From Haloarcula marina (lineage in GTDB: Archaea > Halobacteriota > Halobacteria > Halobacteriales > Haloarculaceae), in NCBI RefSeq assembly GCF_024218775.1, contig NZ_CP100404.1, positions 124,001 to 188,000 on the forward strand: a DNA stretch of 64,000 nt, given 5' to 3'. The position numbers were made by a program, and so were the translations under genes. A model generated the notes under the pieces. That model was not told the origin of the DNA. It worked only from the letters and a program-made list of their open reading frames with translations, and searched no databases. The stretch's first letter is position 1, and each line of letters opens with the position of its first letter. Below, piece after piece: positions 1-7,864 of this stretch.

Positions 1-1
1 T

Positions 2-73
2 AGCGAACTGGATGTGACCGAGGAGTACACGAACCGAGTGCGTAGCGGACTGGCGAACGTATGCAGAACATAG
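2..73 (+). CDS. C-terminal tail of an upstream gene (partial)
   Basis: An open frame enters at the left edge and runs 23 codons to a TAG at 71-73, reading SELDVTEEYTNRVRSG and on. The residues are acidic and the codons high in GC3, as in neighbouring genes, so this looks like the end of a real protein whose body lies outside the window. It is too short to name. The next gene starts 28 nt downstream on the same strand. Confidence 0.4.
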   Translation, partial: SELDVTEEYTNRVRSGLANVCRT

Positions 74-101
74 CAATCCGTCGCCCGTTCGAGCCGTCTG
101 T

Positions 102-965
102 ATGGTGACCCACGCACCGGGAGTCTCGCGTCGAGAGGTACTGCTACTCGCTGCTGGCGTCCCGATAGCCGGGTGTACGGGCCTGTCGTCGTCGGGGCAA
201 GCCGGGACTACCGGGCAGGCGAACCAGCAATCGCCCACCGAAACCGGAACCGAAGACGACCAAGCGGAGTCGACCACCGGGGAGACGGTGCGAGCGTTCG
301 TCGGGTCGTATCACTGGGGATACTTCGTGCTGGACGCCGACGGGACCGAACGGGACCAGCTATCGCTGACGAACGGTGACGAACTGCGCCTCACGCTGTT
401 CAGCGTCGAGGCCGACGACGCCGTCGCGGCGCTTCCGCAGGCAGTCCGAAACGGCATCCCTGACTCGGCGGAGCGAGCGCGGCGAAACGAGCAGTCGATT
501 CCGACGCCGCAAGGCACGTCGCTCGAAACGCTACACGAGGCCGCCGAAGCGGCCTATCCGGACCACAGCCTCGCGCTCGTGTCCGACGAGTTTCTGCGCC
601 CCGGCGGGCCGGGACAGGGCGGCCCGGGGCAGGGCGGCCCGGGGCAGGGTCCCAGACAGGGGCCGCAGGGCTCGTGGGCCGGGCATCACGGCCCCCACGG
701 CGGGCCGTCTGGTCCGTACGGCCCCGGTTCCGGACAGGGAGGCGGCGGGATGTACGGCCCCGGGAGCGGGGGTGGCGGCTGCTGGGGACCCGCGTTCGGC
801 ACGCTCGCGCCGACGACGTACCTGTGGCATCATTCGACGGTGCCCGCAGAACTCGGCTTCGTCGTCGACACCGCGGGGTCGTTCGGCTTCGCGTGTACGG
901 TCTACTGTGGGTACGGCCACCCGTACATGGCGGAACCCGGGCGAGTCGTCGTCAGCGAGGAGTGA
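102..965 (+). CDS. Tat-exported lipoprotein with a CuA-type cupredoxin domain
   Basis: The 287-residue protein begins with a twin-arginine signal (SRRE, residues 9-12) and a lipobox ending in Cys25, so it should be membrane-anchored outside the cell. After a Thr/Gln-rich spacer, a cupredoxin fold starts near residue 64 (AFVGSYHWGYF resembles the QWYWEF strand of cytochrome c oxidase subunit II). The C-terminus holds C265-x3-C269-x3-H273-x2-M276, the spacing of the binuclear CuA site of subunit II and N2O reductase, and H243/H244 lies where the remaining CuA histidine is expected. Between the fold halves sits a Gly/Pro/Gln-rich insert (about residues 165-225) with GGPGQ repeats. No oxidase genes are adjacent. 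It may be a stand-alone CuA electron carrier or copper-site assembly protein (inference). GTG at 105 is an alternative start. Confidence 0.75.
   Translation: MVTHAPGVSRREVLLLAAGVPIAGCTGLSSSGQAGTTGQANQQSPTETGTEDDQAESTTGETVRAFVGSYHWGYFVLDADGTERDQLSLTNGDELRLTLFSVEADDAVAALPQAVRNGIPDSAERARRNEQSIPTPQGTSLETLHEAAEAAYPDHSLALVSDEFLRPGGPGQGGPGQGGPGQGPRQGPQGSWAGHHGPHGGPSGPYGPGSGQGGGGMYGPGSGGGGCWGPAFGTLAPTTYLWHHSTVPAELGFVVDTAGSFGFACTVYCGYGHPYMAEPGRVVVSEE
603..647 (+). repeat. Three tandem 15-bp units encoding GGPGQ
   Basis: Three consecutive 15-nt units (603-617, 618-632, 633-647) encode Gly-Gly-Pro-Gly-Gln. Units two and three are identical and the first differs at two positions. They lie in the flexible insert of the CuA-type lipoprotein and probably arose by slippage. 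Confidence 0.85.
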
Positions 966-975
966 CCCAGTCGGA

Positions 976-1299
976 TTAGCGTGACCCCTGCGCTGGCGGC
1001 GTTGTCTCCGTCGCCTCCGACCGGTCGGCCACCAGACCGTCTCGCAGACGGGACGACAGCGCCGTGCGTCCCGGTCGGGCGAGACTGCCGACGGCGAGGG
1101 CGACGACTGCGAGCGCCGCGGCGATAGCGAGCGGGGCGGTCAGGAGGCCGACGACGACGGCGTCGCGCAACTCGGAGAACGTCGCCGTGTGGTCGTCGGC
1201 CTCCGACAGCGCTCTGAGGATGTCGACCCGAGTCCCGTTCGAGAGGGCAGCGAACGCCTCGTCGGGGTCGGCGGCCTCGGCCAGTCCCACGTCGGTCAT
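976..1299 (-). CDS. Internally truncated ArsR-like HTH protein fused to a membrane segment
   Basis: The 107-residue product (ATG at 1299; an in-frame ATG at 1341 is less likely) starts with DPDEAFAALSNGTRVDILRA and continues to TFSELRDAV. This is the first half of the haloarchaeal ArsR-type winged helix. The recognition helix and wing that normally follow are missing. The chain passes directly into a hydrophobic segment of about 20 residues and a short basic/acidic tail. The simplest reading is an in-frame deletion of a longer HTH-plus-membrane regulator, so DNA binding is doubtful. It converges with the CuA lipoprotein gene (10 nt apart). Confidence 0.5.
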   Translation of the reverse strand: MTDVGLAEAADPDEAFAALSNGTRVDILRALSEADDHTATFSELRDAVVVGLLTAPLAIAAALAVVALAVGSLARPGRTALSSRLRDGLVADRSEATETTPPAQGSR

Positions 1300-1386
1300 G
1301 GCCGCTACGTGGAGCGTGGCGACCATAGAGGTGGCGGGCACCGGGATTCATGTCCGTTCGACGAGTGGACCGACGCGAAGCCCTCC

Positions 1387-2229
1387 ATGAACTTCGACAT
1401 CGACAGCGGCAAACTGCTGTACGCGCTGGGCGTGGTCTTCGCCGCGGCCGCGCTGGTGTACTTCGTCCGCGACGTGGTGTTCGGCCTCTCGATTACGGTG
1501 AAAGCTGTCCTGCTGTTCGTCGCCTTCGTCGTGTTCTTCCTCGGCGGCGTCAGCGTCGACCGGGACGTGTTGGACGTGGTGTCGTTCGCACTCGCCGGAG
1601 TAGCGTACGTCGTCTTCGTGGGCTACGTCGTCCTGCGGTACGCCCCCGACGAGAGTCGAATATTCATGTTACTCGCCATCTCGGCGGGCCTGTTCGTCAC
1701 GCTGGGATACCTTCTGCGCGAGCGAAATCTGGAAATTTCCGGGCGGACGGCTACCGCCGTCGTCGTCGCTCTGCTCCTCCTCAGCACCGTGTTGGTCGGG
1801 GCCGACGCCCTCGGTGGCGACGTGACCTACGACCTCCAGACGGAGTCCTCGGTGACCGTCGACCCCGCGGGCGACGGGCCGCCGGGCGGATACGTCGAGC
1901 GGCAACTGCCGGTCGGGACGCTGACCGCCACGAACGACTTCGTGTTCACGCGGGCACTGTCGTTCCCGCAGTTACGCGGGTGTCTCGTCGGCGTCGAGGA
2001 CGTGCCCCACAACGACGTGTGGGTGGCCTACGAGTTCCCGAGCTACGAGCGCCCGAGTACCATCGCCGGTGGGACGACCCGGTCGTTCGCCGTCGAGGCG
2101 AGCATCCCCGTCGACGTCAACGCGACCGAATCGCGGACCTACGCCATCGAGCGCGGGAGCGACTGTACGGTCGAGCGGGCGTCGCCGACCCTGCTTCTCT
2201 CCGTCGAGGACGAGTCGCGCCGGGACTAG
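1387..2229 (+). CDS. Polytopic membrane protein of unknown function
   Basis: The 280-residue protein has about six hydrophobic segments in its first 145 residues and then an extracytoplasmic-looking, Tyr/Val/Thr-rich domain of about 130 residues ending in an acidic tail. ATG 1387 was chosen because the sequence before it is not hydrophobic and not protein-like. I do not recognise the family. Its stop codon abuts the stop of the convergent zinc-ribbon gene, with no spacer. Confidence 0.7.
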   Translation: MNFDIDSGKLLYALGVVFAAAALVYFVRDVVFGLSITVKAVLLFVAFVVFFLGGVSVDRDVLDVVSFALAGVAYVVFVGYVVLRYAPDESRIFMLLAISAGLFVTLGYLLRERNLEISGRTATAVVVALLLLSTVLVGADALGGDVTYDLQTESSVTVDPAGDGPPGGYVERQLPVGTLTATNDFVFTRALSFPQLRGCLVGVEDVPHNDVWVAYEFPSYERPSTIAGGTTRSFAVEASIPVDVNATESRTYAIERGSDCTVERASPTLLLSVEDESRRD

Positions 2230-2553
2230 TCAGCCGCCCCCGAGTTTGTTGAGACACTGCTGGCAGTAGGTCACGTCCGAGCGGTTGCGCACCCCGCAAC
2301 TGGGACAGGCGACCGTTCCCTCGGGAACCGGGTCGTCGCCGGTCACCGCCGCCGTGACCGCCGTCGCGTCGAGTCGCCACTCCGACCCCGAGCCCTCCAT
2401 CCGCTGTGCGCGCTGTTGGGCGCGCTCGATGAGTTCGTCGTCCCGCATCGCTTCCAGGCCGCGCCAGAGGGCCAGGAACAGCAGCGTCGGCGCGACGATG
2501 ACGAACAGCCCCAAAGCGACCCTGAGAGCCAGCTCCAGCTGGCTGAGTGCCAT
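2230..2553 (-). CDS. Small membrane protein with C-terminal zinc ribbon
   Basis: This 107-residue protein has one N-terminal membrane helix (about residues 8-30), a charged helical stretch (DDELIERAQQRAQ), and a C-terminal C-x2-C...C-x2-C ribbon (CPSCG near residue 83, CQQC near 97). One-helix-plus-ribbon proteins are common in Halobacteria and mostly of unknown role. Function is not known to me. Confidence 0.75.
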   Translation of the reverse strand: MALSQLELALRVALGLFVIVAPTLLFLALWRGLEAMRDDELIERAQQRAQRMEGSGSEWRLDATAVTAAVTGDDPVPEGTVACPSCGVRNRSDVTYCQQCLNKLGGG

Positions 2554-2592
2554 ACCTTCACATGGGGCTGGAGCGACGAGAATCCTTCGCCG

Positions 2593-2964
2593 TCAGTAGT
2601 TGTACAGCGAGACGACGTAGGGGAGTTGGTTGTACATCCAGATTGCGAGGGGGATGCCGACGATGGTCAGCGTCAGCGTGTAGGCGACGCCCATCCAGAT
2701 GCCGCTGGCCCACCAGCCGACCAGCAGGAACCACACCGCCCGTATCAGCAGGGAGTGCTGTGTGCCGCCGTCTTCCTCGACGAGGGGGTCCCGACGCTTC
2801 AACGAGAGGACCAGCGGCACCTTGTTTATCATCTTGATTCCAAGCGGGATGCCGATGATGGTGACGTTCAAGAGCCACGCCACCGAGAGCCACAGGCCGG
2901 TCAGCCACCAGCCAACGAGGAGGAACCACACCGCGCGGACCAGCAGGGAGGGTTGATCGCTCAT
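2593..2964 (-). CDS. YccF domain-containing membrane protein
   Basis: The 123-residue product from ATG 2964 consists of two tandem copies of the YccF (DUF307) unit. Each contains VWFLLVGWW followed by a T(I)IGIPL turn and a N-x-(L/V)P motif. Two hydrophobic hairpins make it an integral membrane protein. YccF proteins occur across bacteria and archaea with no established biochemical role. The frame extends upstream to 3105, but that part is basic and without membrane character, so I reject it. Confidence 0.85.
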   Translation of the reverse strand: MSDQPSLLVRAVWFLLVGWWLTGLWLSVAWLLNVTIIGIPLGIKMINKVPLVLSLKRRDPLVEEDGGTQHSLLIRAVWFLLVGWWASGIWMGVAYTLTLTIVGIPLAIWMYNQLPYVVSLYNY

Positions 2965-3208
2965 ACCCCAACCTACCCGAGCGGGCGACATAAGCTTCCT
3001 GTCCGCTCCGGGGCGACAGAACGGAACGAGCGGTCCTGACGTGGGTGGCGACCGTTTTTTCACGGTCCGGTCGACGACGGTTCGATGGACGCGTCCCCGT
3101 TCCATGGGGTTCGAGACGAACTGCTACGCGCTGTCGCTCCGCCTCGAAGCCGTCGCCACCTCCCGCACCGTCCCCTGCCCGTCTTCGAGGCCCTCGTTCG
3201 GCGCCTCG

Positions 3209-4288
3209 CTATTCCTCGAACACGAACGTCCCGTCCCGCTGGACCACTTCGCCGTCCACTTCGATGTAGCTGTCCTCGCTCATGTCGACTATCATGTCGA
3301 CGTGGACGGCCGACTCGTTGCGCTCGTTCTCGTCGCCGACGGTGTCCTCGTAGGCGCGGCCGACCGCCATGTGGACGGTGTCGCCCATCTTCTCGTCGAA
3401 CAGCATGTTGTACGTGAAGCGGTCGATGTCGCGGTTCATGCCGATGCCGAGTTCGCCGAGGCGACTCGCGCCCTCGTCGGTCTCTAAGACCTCCGTCAGC
3501 AGGGCCTCGTTCTTTCCGGCGCTGTGGTCGACGACCTCGCCGTTCTCGAAGCGGAGGAACACGTCGGTGACCTCGCGGCCCTGGTGATACAGCGGTTTGT
3601 CGAACAGCACCTCGCCCTCCACGCTGTCGGCGACGGGTGCGGTGAACACCTCGCCGCCGGGAAGGTTCTTCTCGCCGTAGTCGTTCAGCGTCGGGTTCCC
3701 GGCGATTGACATGGTCACGTCCGTGGTGTCGCCCGAGACGATGCGCACCTCGTCGGCCGGGTCGAGGATGTCGACCATCTGGGACTGGTGTTCTCGCACG
3801 GCGTCCCAGTCCTTGTTCACGGCGTCCCAGACGAAGTTCTCGTAGCCCTCGGTGGACATCTGGGCGAGTTGGGCGTTCGCGGGTGCGGGGTACTGGGTGA
3901 GACACCACGTCTTCGAGAGGCGTTCCGAGAGGAGCGGTTGCTGGGCCTGCTGGAACGCGGCGGTCGTCTCGGGGTCGACGTCGCTGGTCTCGGTGACGTT
4001 GGCGCTGCCGCGGATGGCGATGTAGGCGTCCATCGCCTCGTACAGCGCTTCGAGGTGGCCGGGCGTCTCGAACTCCTCGCGGTTGCGGAGGAACGCGCGC
4101 TGATAGCGCTCGCCGAGGCGTTCCTGGACGACGAGGGGGTTCGCGCCGCGGTCGGCGGCCAGTTCGTGGAGCGCGACGACGAGGTCCTCGGAGACGGGGT
4201 GGGCGTCGATGACGATGTCGTCGCCCTCGCTCAGGTCGATGGAGTGGTCGACGATGACTTCTGCGTGTTCGCGGATACGCGGGTCCAT
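3209..4288 (-). CDS. M29-family aminopeptidase
   Basis: The 359-residue protein matches the thermophilic aminopeptidase T/AmpS family (M29) along its whole length. Visible features are the N-terminal helical region, the central GNPTLNDYGEKNLPGGEVFTAP stretch with the metal-ligand glutamate in GGEVF, the second ligand region near GKNEALL, and the C-terminal LGELGIGMN...(M/L)FDEKMGDTVHMAVGRAYED block with HMAVG histidine. These enzymes are cytoplasmic metallo-aminopeptidases that remove N-terminal residues from peptides. The length is typical. It is transcribed alone on this strand. Confidence 0.88.
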   Translation of the reverse strand: MDPRIREHAEVIVDHSIDLSEGDDIVIDAHPVSEDLVVALHELAADRGANPLVVQERLGERYQRAFLRNREEFETPGHLEALYEAMDAYIAIRGSANVTETSDVDPETTAAFQQAQQPLLSERLSKTWCLTQYPAPANAQLAQMSTEGYENFVWDAVNKDWDAVREHQSQMVDILDPADEVRIVSGDTTDVTMSIAGNPTLNDYGEKNLPGGEVFTAPVADSVEGEVLFDKPLYHQGREVTDVFLRFENGEVVDHSAGKNEALLTEVLETDEGASRLGELGIGMNRDIDRFTYNMLFDEKMGDTVHMAVGRAYEDTVGDENERNESAVHVDMIVDMSEDSYIEVDGEVVQRDGTFVFEE

Positions 4289-4331
4289 AGAGCAAACTCT
4301 GTCGACGGCCCCAAACCACTTTCGCCGACGG

Positions 4332-4502
4332 CTACTCCTTCTTGCTCTCTTGGAACCCTTCTTTGAACCCCAGCAGGGTGCGTCGGACCATCAGGTACAT
4401 GAAAAAGAAGAAGGCGAGCACCGCGGCGAGGAGGAGGTAGATGAACAGGTTGTTCATCTCGAGACCACCGAGTTGGAGCACGAGGGCGAGCGAACCAATC
4501 AT
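4332..4502 (-). CDS. Small single-helix membrane protein
   Basis: From ATG 4502 the product has 56 residues; an internal ATG at 4457 would give 41 residues starting MNNLFIYLLLAAVLAFFF. It has one strongly hydrophobic helix followed by a short positively charged tail (GFKEGFQESKKE), which predicts cytoplasmic C-terminus. Similar tiny proteins are conserved in Halobacteria without known function. The start is uncertain between the two ATGs. Confidence 0.6.
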   Translation of the reverse strand: MIGSLALVLQLGGLEMNNLFIYLLLAAVLAFFFFMYLMVRRTLLGFKEGFQESKKE

Positions 4503-4649
4503 AGCGGGGCGTTCCCCCCGGCGAGACAAAGAGGTTTCGCCACCCTGCCGTAGCAGGCCCAAAACAGGCGATTTCGAAGAGTAAAATCCGTATTTGAGCG
4601 ATATGTGTAACGTCTATCGTAGCTTGGGGAACACTCATAATCCCATAGT

Positions 4650-4667
4650 ACATACTCGTAGGTATGT
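4650..4667 (+). promoter_or_regulatory. Inverted repeat over the start of an ArsR-like gene
   Basis: ACATAC at 4650-4655 and GTATGT at 4662-4667 form a perfect 6-bp inverted repeat with a 6-nt spacer. It overlaps the ATG at 4664 of the downstream wHTH regulator and, for a leaderless gene, the transcription start. A TATA-like CATAAT lies about 25 nt before the ATG. The position suits an autoregulatory operator; this is inference. Confidence 0.4.
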
Positions 4668-5347
4668 CGTTGCTGCCTTCTCGGGACCCGGCAGTGCCCG
4701 ACGCAGAACCCCGAGTCATCGGGGTCGATAGCGAGGACGCGGACGACGTGTTGTCGGCGCTCTCCTCGGAGACGGCCCGCGAGTTACTGGCGGCACTCAA
4801 CCGCGAACCCGCGCCACCGGCGGAACTCGCCGACCGCGTCGACACCTCGCTCCAGAACGCACAGTACCACTTGAAAAAGCTCCGCAAAGCCGGTGCTGTC
4901 GAAGTCGTCGACACCGCCTACTCCGAGAAGGGTCGGGAGATGGACGTGTTCGCGCCAGCGAACCAGCCGTTGGTCATCTGTGCCGGTGACGAACAGGAGA
5001 CCTCCGGTCTGCGGGCGGCGCTGTCGAACCTCCTCGGCGGCCTCGCGGTGGTCGCACTGGCCAGTCTGTTCGTCCAGCAGGCGTTCGGCAACGGTCTCGC
5101 GATGCTCTTCGGCGGGCCGACGGTCCGAAGCGGGAGCGCGGACACCGGCGGCTCGGACCCCAGTTTCTACATCGAGAACGGGACGATAGCCGACGGCGGC
5201 GGGACGGAGACGGCGGTGGGAGTCGTCGACGCCGCCGCGCAGGGCGGGGCCGACGCCGCCGCGGTGCTCTCGCCCGGCCTCGCTTTCTTCGCTGGCGGCG
5301 CGTTCGTCCTGGCGATGCTCGCGGCCACGTGGTACGTCCGCCGGTAA
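4664..5347 (+). CDS. ArsR-like winged-helix regulator with C-terminal membrane helices
   Basis: Residues about 25-105 form a winged helix (VLSALSSETARELLAALNRE; recognition helix around LQNAQYHLKKLRKAG; wing EVVDTAYSEKGREMDVFAP). Two hydrophobic segments follow, near residues 120-150 and at the C-terminus (200-225), separated by a Gly/Ser/Asp-rich loop. This is a standard haloarchaeal design, a membrane-tethered one-component regulator that may sense envelope signals. The target is unknown, but the inverted repeat over its own start suggests autoregulation. Confidence 0.75.
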   Translation: MSLLPSRDPAVPDAEPRVIGVDSEDADDVLSALSSETARELLAALNREPAPPAELADRVDTSLQNAQYHLKKLRKAGAVEVVDTAYSEKGREMDVFAPANQPLVICAGDEQETSGLRAALSNLLGGLAVVALASLFVQQAFGNGLAMLFGGPTVRSGSADTGGSDPSFYIENGTIADGGGTETAVGVVDAAAQGGADAAAVLSPGLAFFAGGAFVLAMLAATWYVRR

Positions 5348-5480
5348 GTGTCAAACGAACCTTTCACTCACCAGTAAGCCCATTATCTACTCGTGCCAAC
5401 AGTTGACACGCGCCGTACCGCTCGGCGCGCGACGACCCACAGACAGACACTCCCAACTGGCATCTTCCGGTGACCAAGGG

Positions 5481-5502
5481 GGCTGGTCTATCTCCACCAG
5501 CC
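5481..5502 (-). terminator. Hairpin between convergent genes
   Basis: GGCTGGT (5481-5487) and ACCAGCC (5496-5502) form a perfect 7-bp stem with an 8-nt loop, ending at the stop codon of the YfcE-like gene. There is no clear T-run after it on either strand, so termination is only suggested by its position between convergent genes. Confidence 0.35.
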
Positions 5503-6011
5503 TATCGCTGTATCGTTCTCTCCTCGAAGGTCTCACCCGCTGGCGAGCGCAGTCGGACGCGCAGATTCGGTCCCTCGACCGTGAGTTCCGCGTGGGCCGG
5601 TCGGTAGCGACGGGGGTCCGCGTAACTCCCCGGATTGACGAGCGGTCGGCCGTCGAGGTCCGTGATTTCCGGCCGGTGCGAGTGACCGACGACGACCACG
5701 TCCGCGCCCTCCTGTCGCGCGAGCAGTCCCAGCGCCGTCGCCGTGTGTTCGTGCCCGTGGACGACGAGTAGTCGAACCCCGTCGTAGGTGAGCGTCGCGG
5801 CGTCGGTGAGTCGCTCTCGGAGGGCAGGCGGGTCGTTGTTGCCGTAGACGGCGGTGAGTTCGGTCGCTTCGGCGGCGACAGCGTCGAGAACCGTCTCGGT
5901 GATGAAATCTCCAGCGTGGACCACGTGGTCGGCGTCCCTGACCGCGTCGAGGGTGTGCCCATCCAGCCGGTGGTCGTCGGTCCCGTGCGTGTCGGAGATG
6001 ACGGTGAGCAT
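5502..6011 (-). CDS. YfcE/MJ0936-type metallophosphodiesterase
   Basis: The 169-residue protein carries the calcineurin-like phosphoesterase motifs in order: SDTHG (residues 6-10), HAGDF (about 32-36), YGNND (about 56-60), VHGHEH (about 85-90) and GHSHRPE (about 108-114), ending with the NPGSYADPR signature of the YfcE family. These are small cytosolic dinuclear-metal phosphodiesterases; the physiological substrate is generally unknown. The length is typical. Confidence 0.85.
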   Translation of the reverse strand: MLTVISDTHGTDDHRLDGHTLDAVRDADHVVHAGDFITETVLDAVAAEATELTAVYGNNDPPALRERLTDAATLTYDGVRLLVVHGHEHTATALGLLARQEGADVVVVGHSHRPEITDLDGRPLVNPGSYADPRRYRPAHAELTVEGPNLRVRLRSPAGETFEERTIQR

Positions 6012-6076
6012 ACCGGGCGTTCGGGGTCCGCACGTAAATCCAGAACCACTTTCCCCCAGCCTCGTGACGGGAGCGT

Positions 6077-7054
6077 ATGGCAGGCAGTAAATCAGTCGTC
6101 ATGGCCGCCCTCGTCGCCAACGGCGCCATCGCGGTGCTGAAGTTCTTCGGGTTCCTGCTGACCGGGAGCGCCGCGATGCTGTCGGAGACGTACCACAGCA
6201 TCTCCGACACCGGCAATCAGGTGTTCCTCCTCATCGGCATCCGGTTTTCCGGCCGCGACGCCGACCGGCAGCACCCCTTCGGCTACGGGAAGGCGCAGTT
6301 CTTCTACAGTTTCCTCGTCTCGGTGTTCCTGTTCGGCATCGCCGGATGGGAGAGTCTGAAACACGGCTACTCGCAACTCACCGCGGGCGGGCACGGCAGC
6401 GAGGCCGCGGGCGGTGCGGTGGAGTTCCTGTTCATCAGTTTCACGCCCCCGGCGTGGCTCGACCCGCTGTGGGTCAACTACACCGTCCTGCTGGGCGCGT
6501 TCGCCTTCGAGACGTGGGCGCTCGTGAAAGCCCGCGCGGAGATGCAACGACAGATGGACCGCAACGACTGGGGGAGCTATCGGGAGGCGTTCCGCAAGAC
6601 CAGCGACGTGACGACGCTCACGGCGCTGACCGAGGACACCATCGCGCTGGCCGGTATCGTCATCGCCTTGGTCGGCCTCTTTCTCGAACAGCAGACCGGC
6701 AACCCCTTTTTCGACCAGATTTCCGCCGTCCTCATCGGTATCATGCTGATGGGCTTCGCCTTGGCGCTGGCGTGGGAGAACAAGCGTCTCTTGCTGGGCG
6801 AGAGCCTGCCGGCCGACGAGGGCCAGCGACTCCGTGACATCATCCGCGCCGACGACAACGTCACCGAAATCGTCGACTTCCGGACCGTCTACTTCGGTCC
6901 CAACGAGGTCATCGTCTCTGCCGACGTGGCCTTCGATACGGGCTTAGACACCACCGAGATAGACGATATCATCACCGCCATCGAGTCGCGGCTGAAGGAC
7001 GCGAACGGCGACATCCGCACTGTCTACATCGAACCCGAGACGCTCTCCTCGTAG
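6077..7054 (+). CDS. Cation diffusion facilitator (CDF) family transporter
   Basis: The 325-residue protein begins with the CDF helix 1-2 region, where SAAMLSETYHSISDTGNQ carries the metal-binding pattern on TM2 (H/D-x3-D), then HPFGYGKAQFFYS in TM3. TM5 contains TEDTIALAG. The cytoplasmic C-terminal domain (residues about 255-320) ends in TVYIEPE. These transporters exchange divalent metals for protons; which metal cannot be told here. The gene overlaps the convergent lipoprotein gene by 31 nt. Confidence 0.87.
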   Translation: MAGSKSVVMAALVANGAIAVLKFFGFLLTGSAAMLSETYHSISDTGNQVFLLIGIRFSGRDADRQHPFGYGKAQFFYSFLVSVFLFGIAGWESLKHGYSQLTAGGHGSEAAGGAVEFLFISFTPPAWLDPLWVNYTVLLGAFAFETWALVKARAEMQRQMDRNDWGSYREAFRKTSDVTTLTALTEDTIALAGIVIALVGLFLEQQTGNPFFDQISAVLIGIMLMGFALALAWENKRLLLGESLPADEGQRLRDIIRADDNVTEIVDFRTVYFGPNEVIVSADVAFDTGLDTTEIDDIITAIESRLKDANGDIRTVYIEPETLSS

Positions 7055-7788
7055 ATACCCACGTCGTCGGCCCACCACGGCACGGGGACGCGGACGATTC
7101 CCGTCCTGACCGACATCACGAACACCATCGTCGACCCGTCGCTACGCCGCTCCCAGTGGTCGACGTACCGGACGACCCCTTGCCGGTCGACGTAGAGACG
7201 CGACCGGACGGCGACGGTCTGGTCGGGGTCCGCGCCGCTGATGGGGATGTCCGTGTCGTTCGACCCCACGACGGCGAGCGTCCGGCCGCCCCGCCTGACC
7301 GTTCCGAGGCGGTCGTACCCCTCGGCCGTCAGAATCCCCCGGATGACGCTCGCCCCCGATAGCGAGGAGACGTACGGGACCCGTCCGTCGCTCTCGGCCC
7401 GGACGTAGTCGGTGTCCGGGTCGTCACGCACGTTCCGGTACTCCACCCCGTCGGCGACGACCACGCCCTCGTTCAGCGGCCCGAACGTCTGCCGGACGCG
7501 GACGACACCGCCCTCCCGGTCCACCCACACGTCGTGGGTGTTCTGCGGCCCTTCGCGCTCGACGTGGCGGTGGAAGTTCCGGTCGGCCAGCACCGCCGCG
7601 TGCCGGTCGAGAATCCGGTCGAGGTCGACGTTTCCGTCGGCGTACGGGAGGTCGACGGCCGGTTCGGTCGTCTCCGGAACCGGGGCCGGAGTTACCGCCT
7701 TCCGGGAGGTGGCGGTGTCGCCGCTGGCGAGCAGTCCAGTGCACCCCGCGAGGGCGACGACGGCGACGACGAGGACCGGACGCCACAT
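7024..7788 (-). CDS. Secreted lipoprotein of unknown function
   Basis: The 254-residue protein has a short hydrophobic signal ending in the lipobox LAGC (Cys16), without a twin arginine, so it probably uses Sec and is lipid-anchored outside. The mature part is a beta-rich domain with paired Arg/Tyr/Val strands (VWVDREGGVVRVRQTF, RSRLYVDRQGVVRYVDHWE). The shape resembles the LolA-like haloarchaeal lipoprotein folds (inference). Its last 31 nt overlap the 3' end of the CDF gene in antisense. Confidence 0.7.
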   Translation of the reverse strand: MWRPVLVVAVVALAGCTGLLASGDTATSRKAVTPAPVPETTEPAVDLPYADGNVDLDRILDRHAAVLADRNFHRHVEREGPQNTHDVWVDREGGVVRVRQTFGPLNEGVVVADGVEYRNVRDDPDTDYVRAESDGRVPYVSSLSGASVIRGILTAEGYDRLGTVRRGGRTLAVVGSNDTDIPISGADPDQTVAVRSRLYVDRQGVVRYVDHWERRSDGSTMVFVMSVRTGIVRVPVPWWADDVGIYEESVSGSM

Positions 7789-7864
7789 ACTCCCATAGAC
7801 GGACCCCGCGTGGAAGTACCTGCTGGGCCGAACCCTTTTGCCCGAGAACGGCCAATCACTCCCC

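Noticed and set aside
5403-5771. Plus-strand frame of 122 codons opposite the YfcE-like gene
   Set aside because: Most of it is antisense to a clear phosphoesterase gene, and the non-overlapping part is basic with no protein-like pattern.
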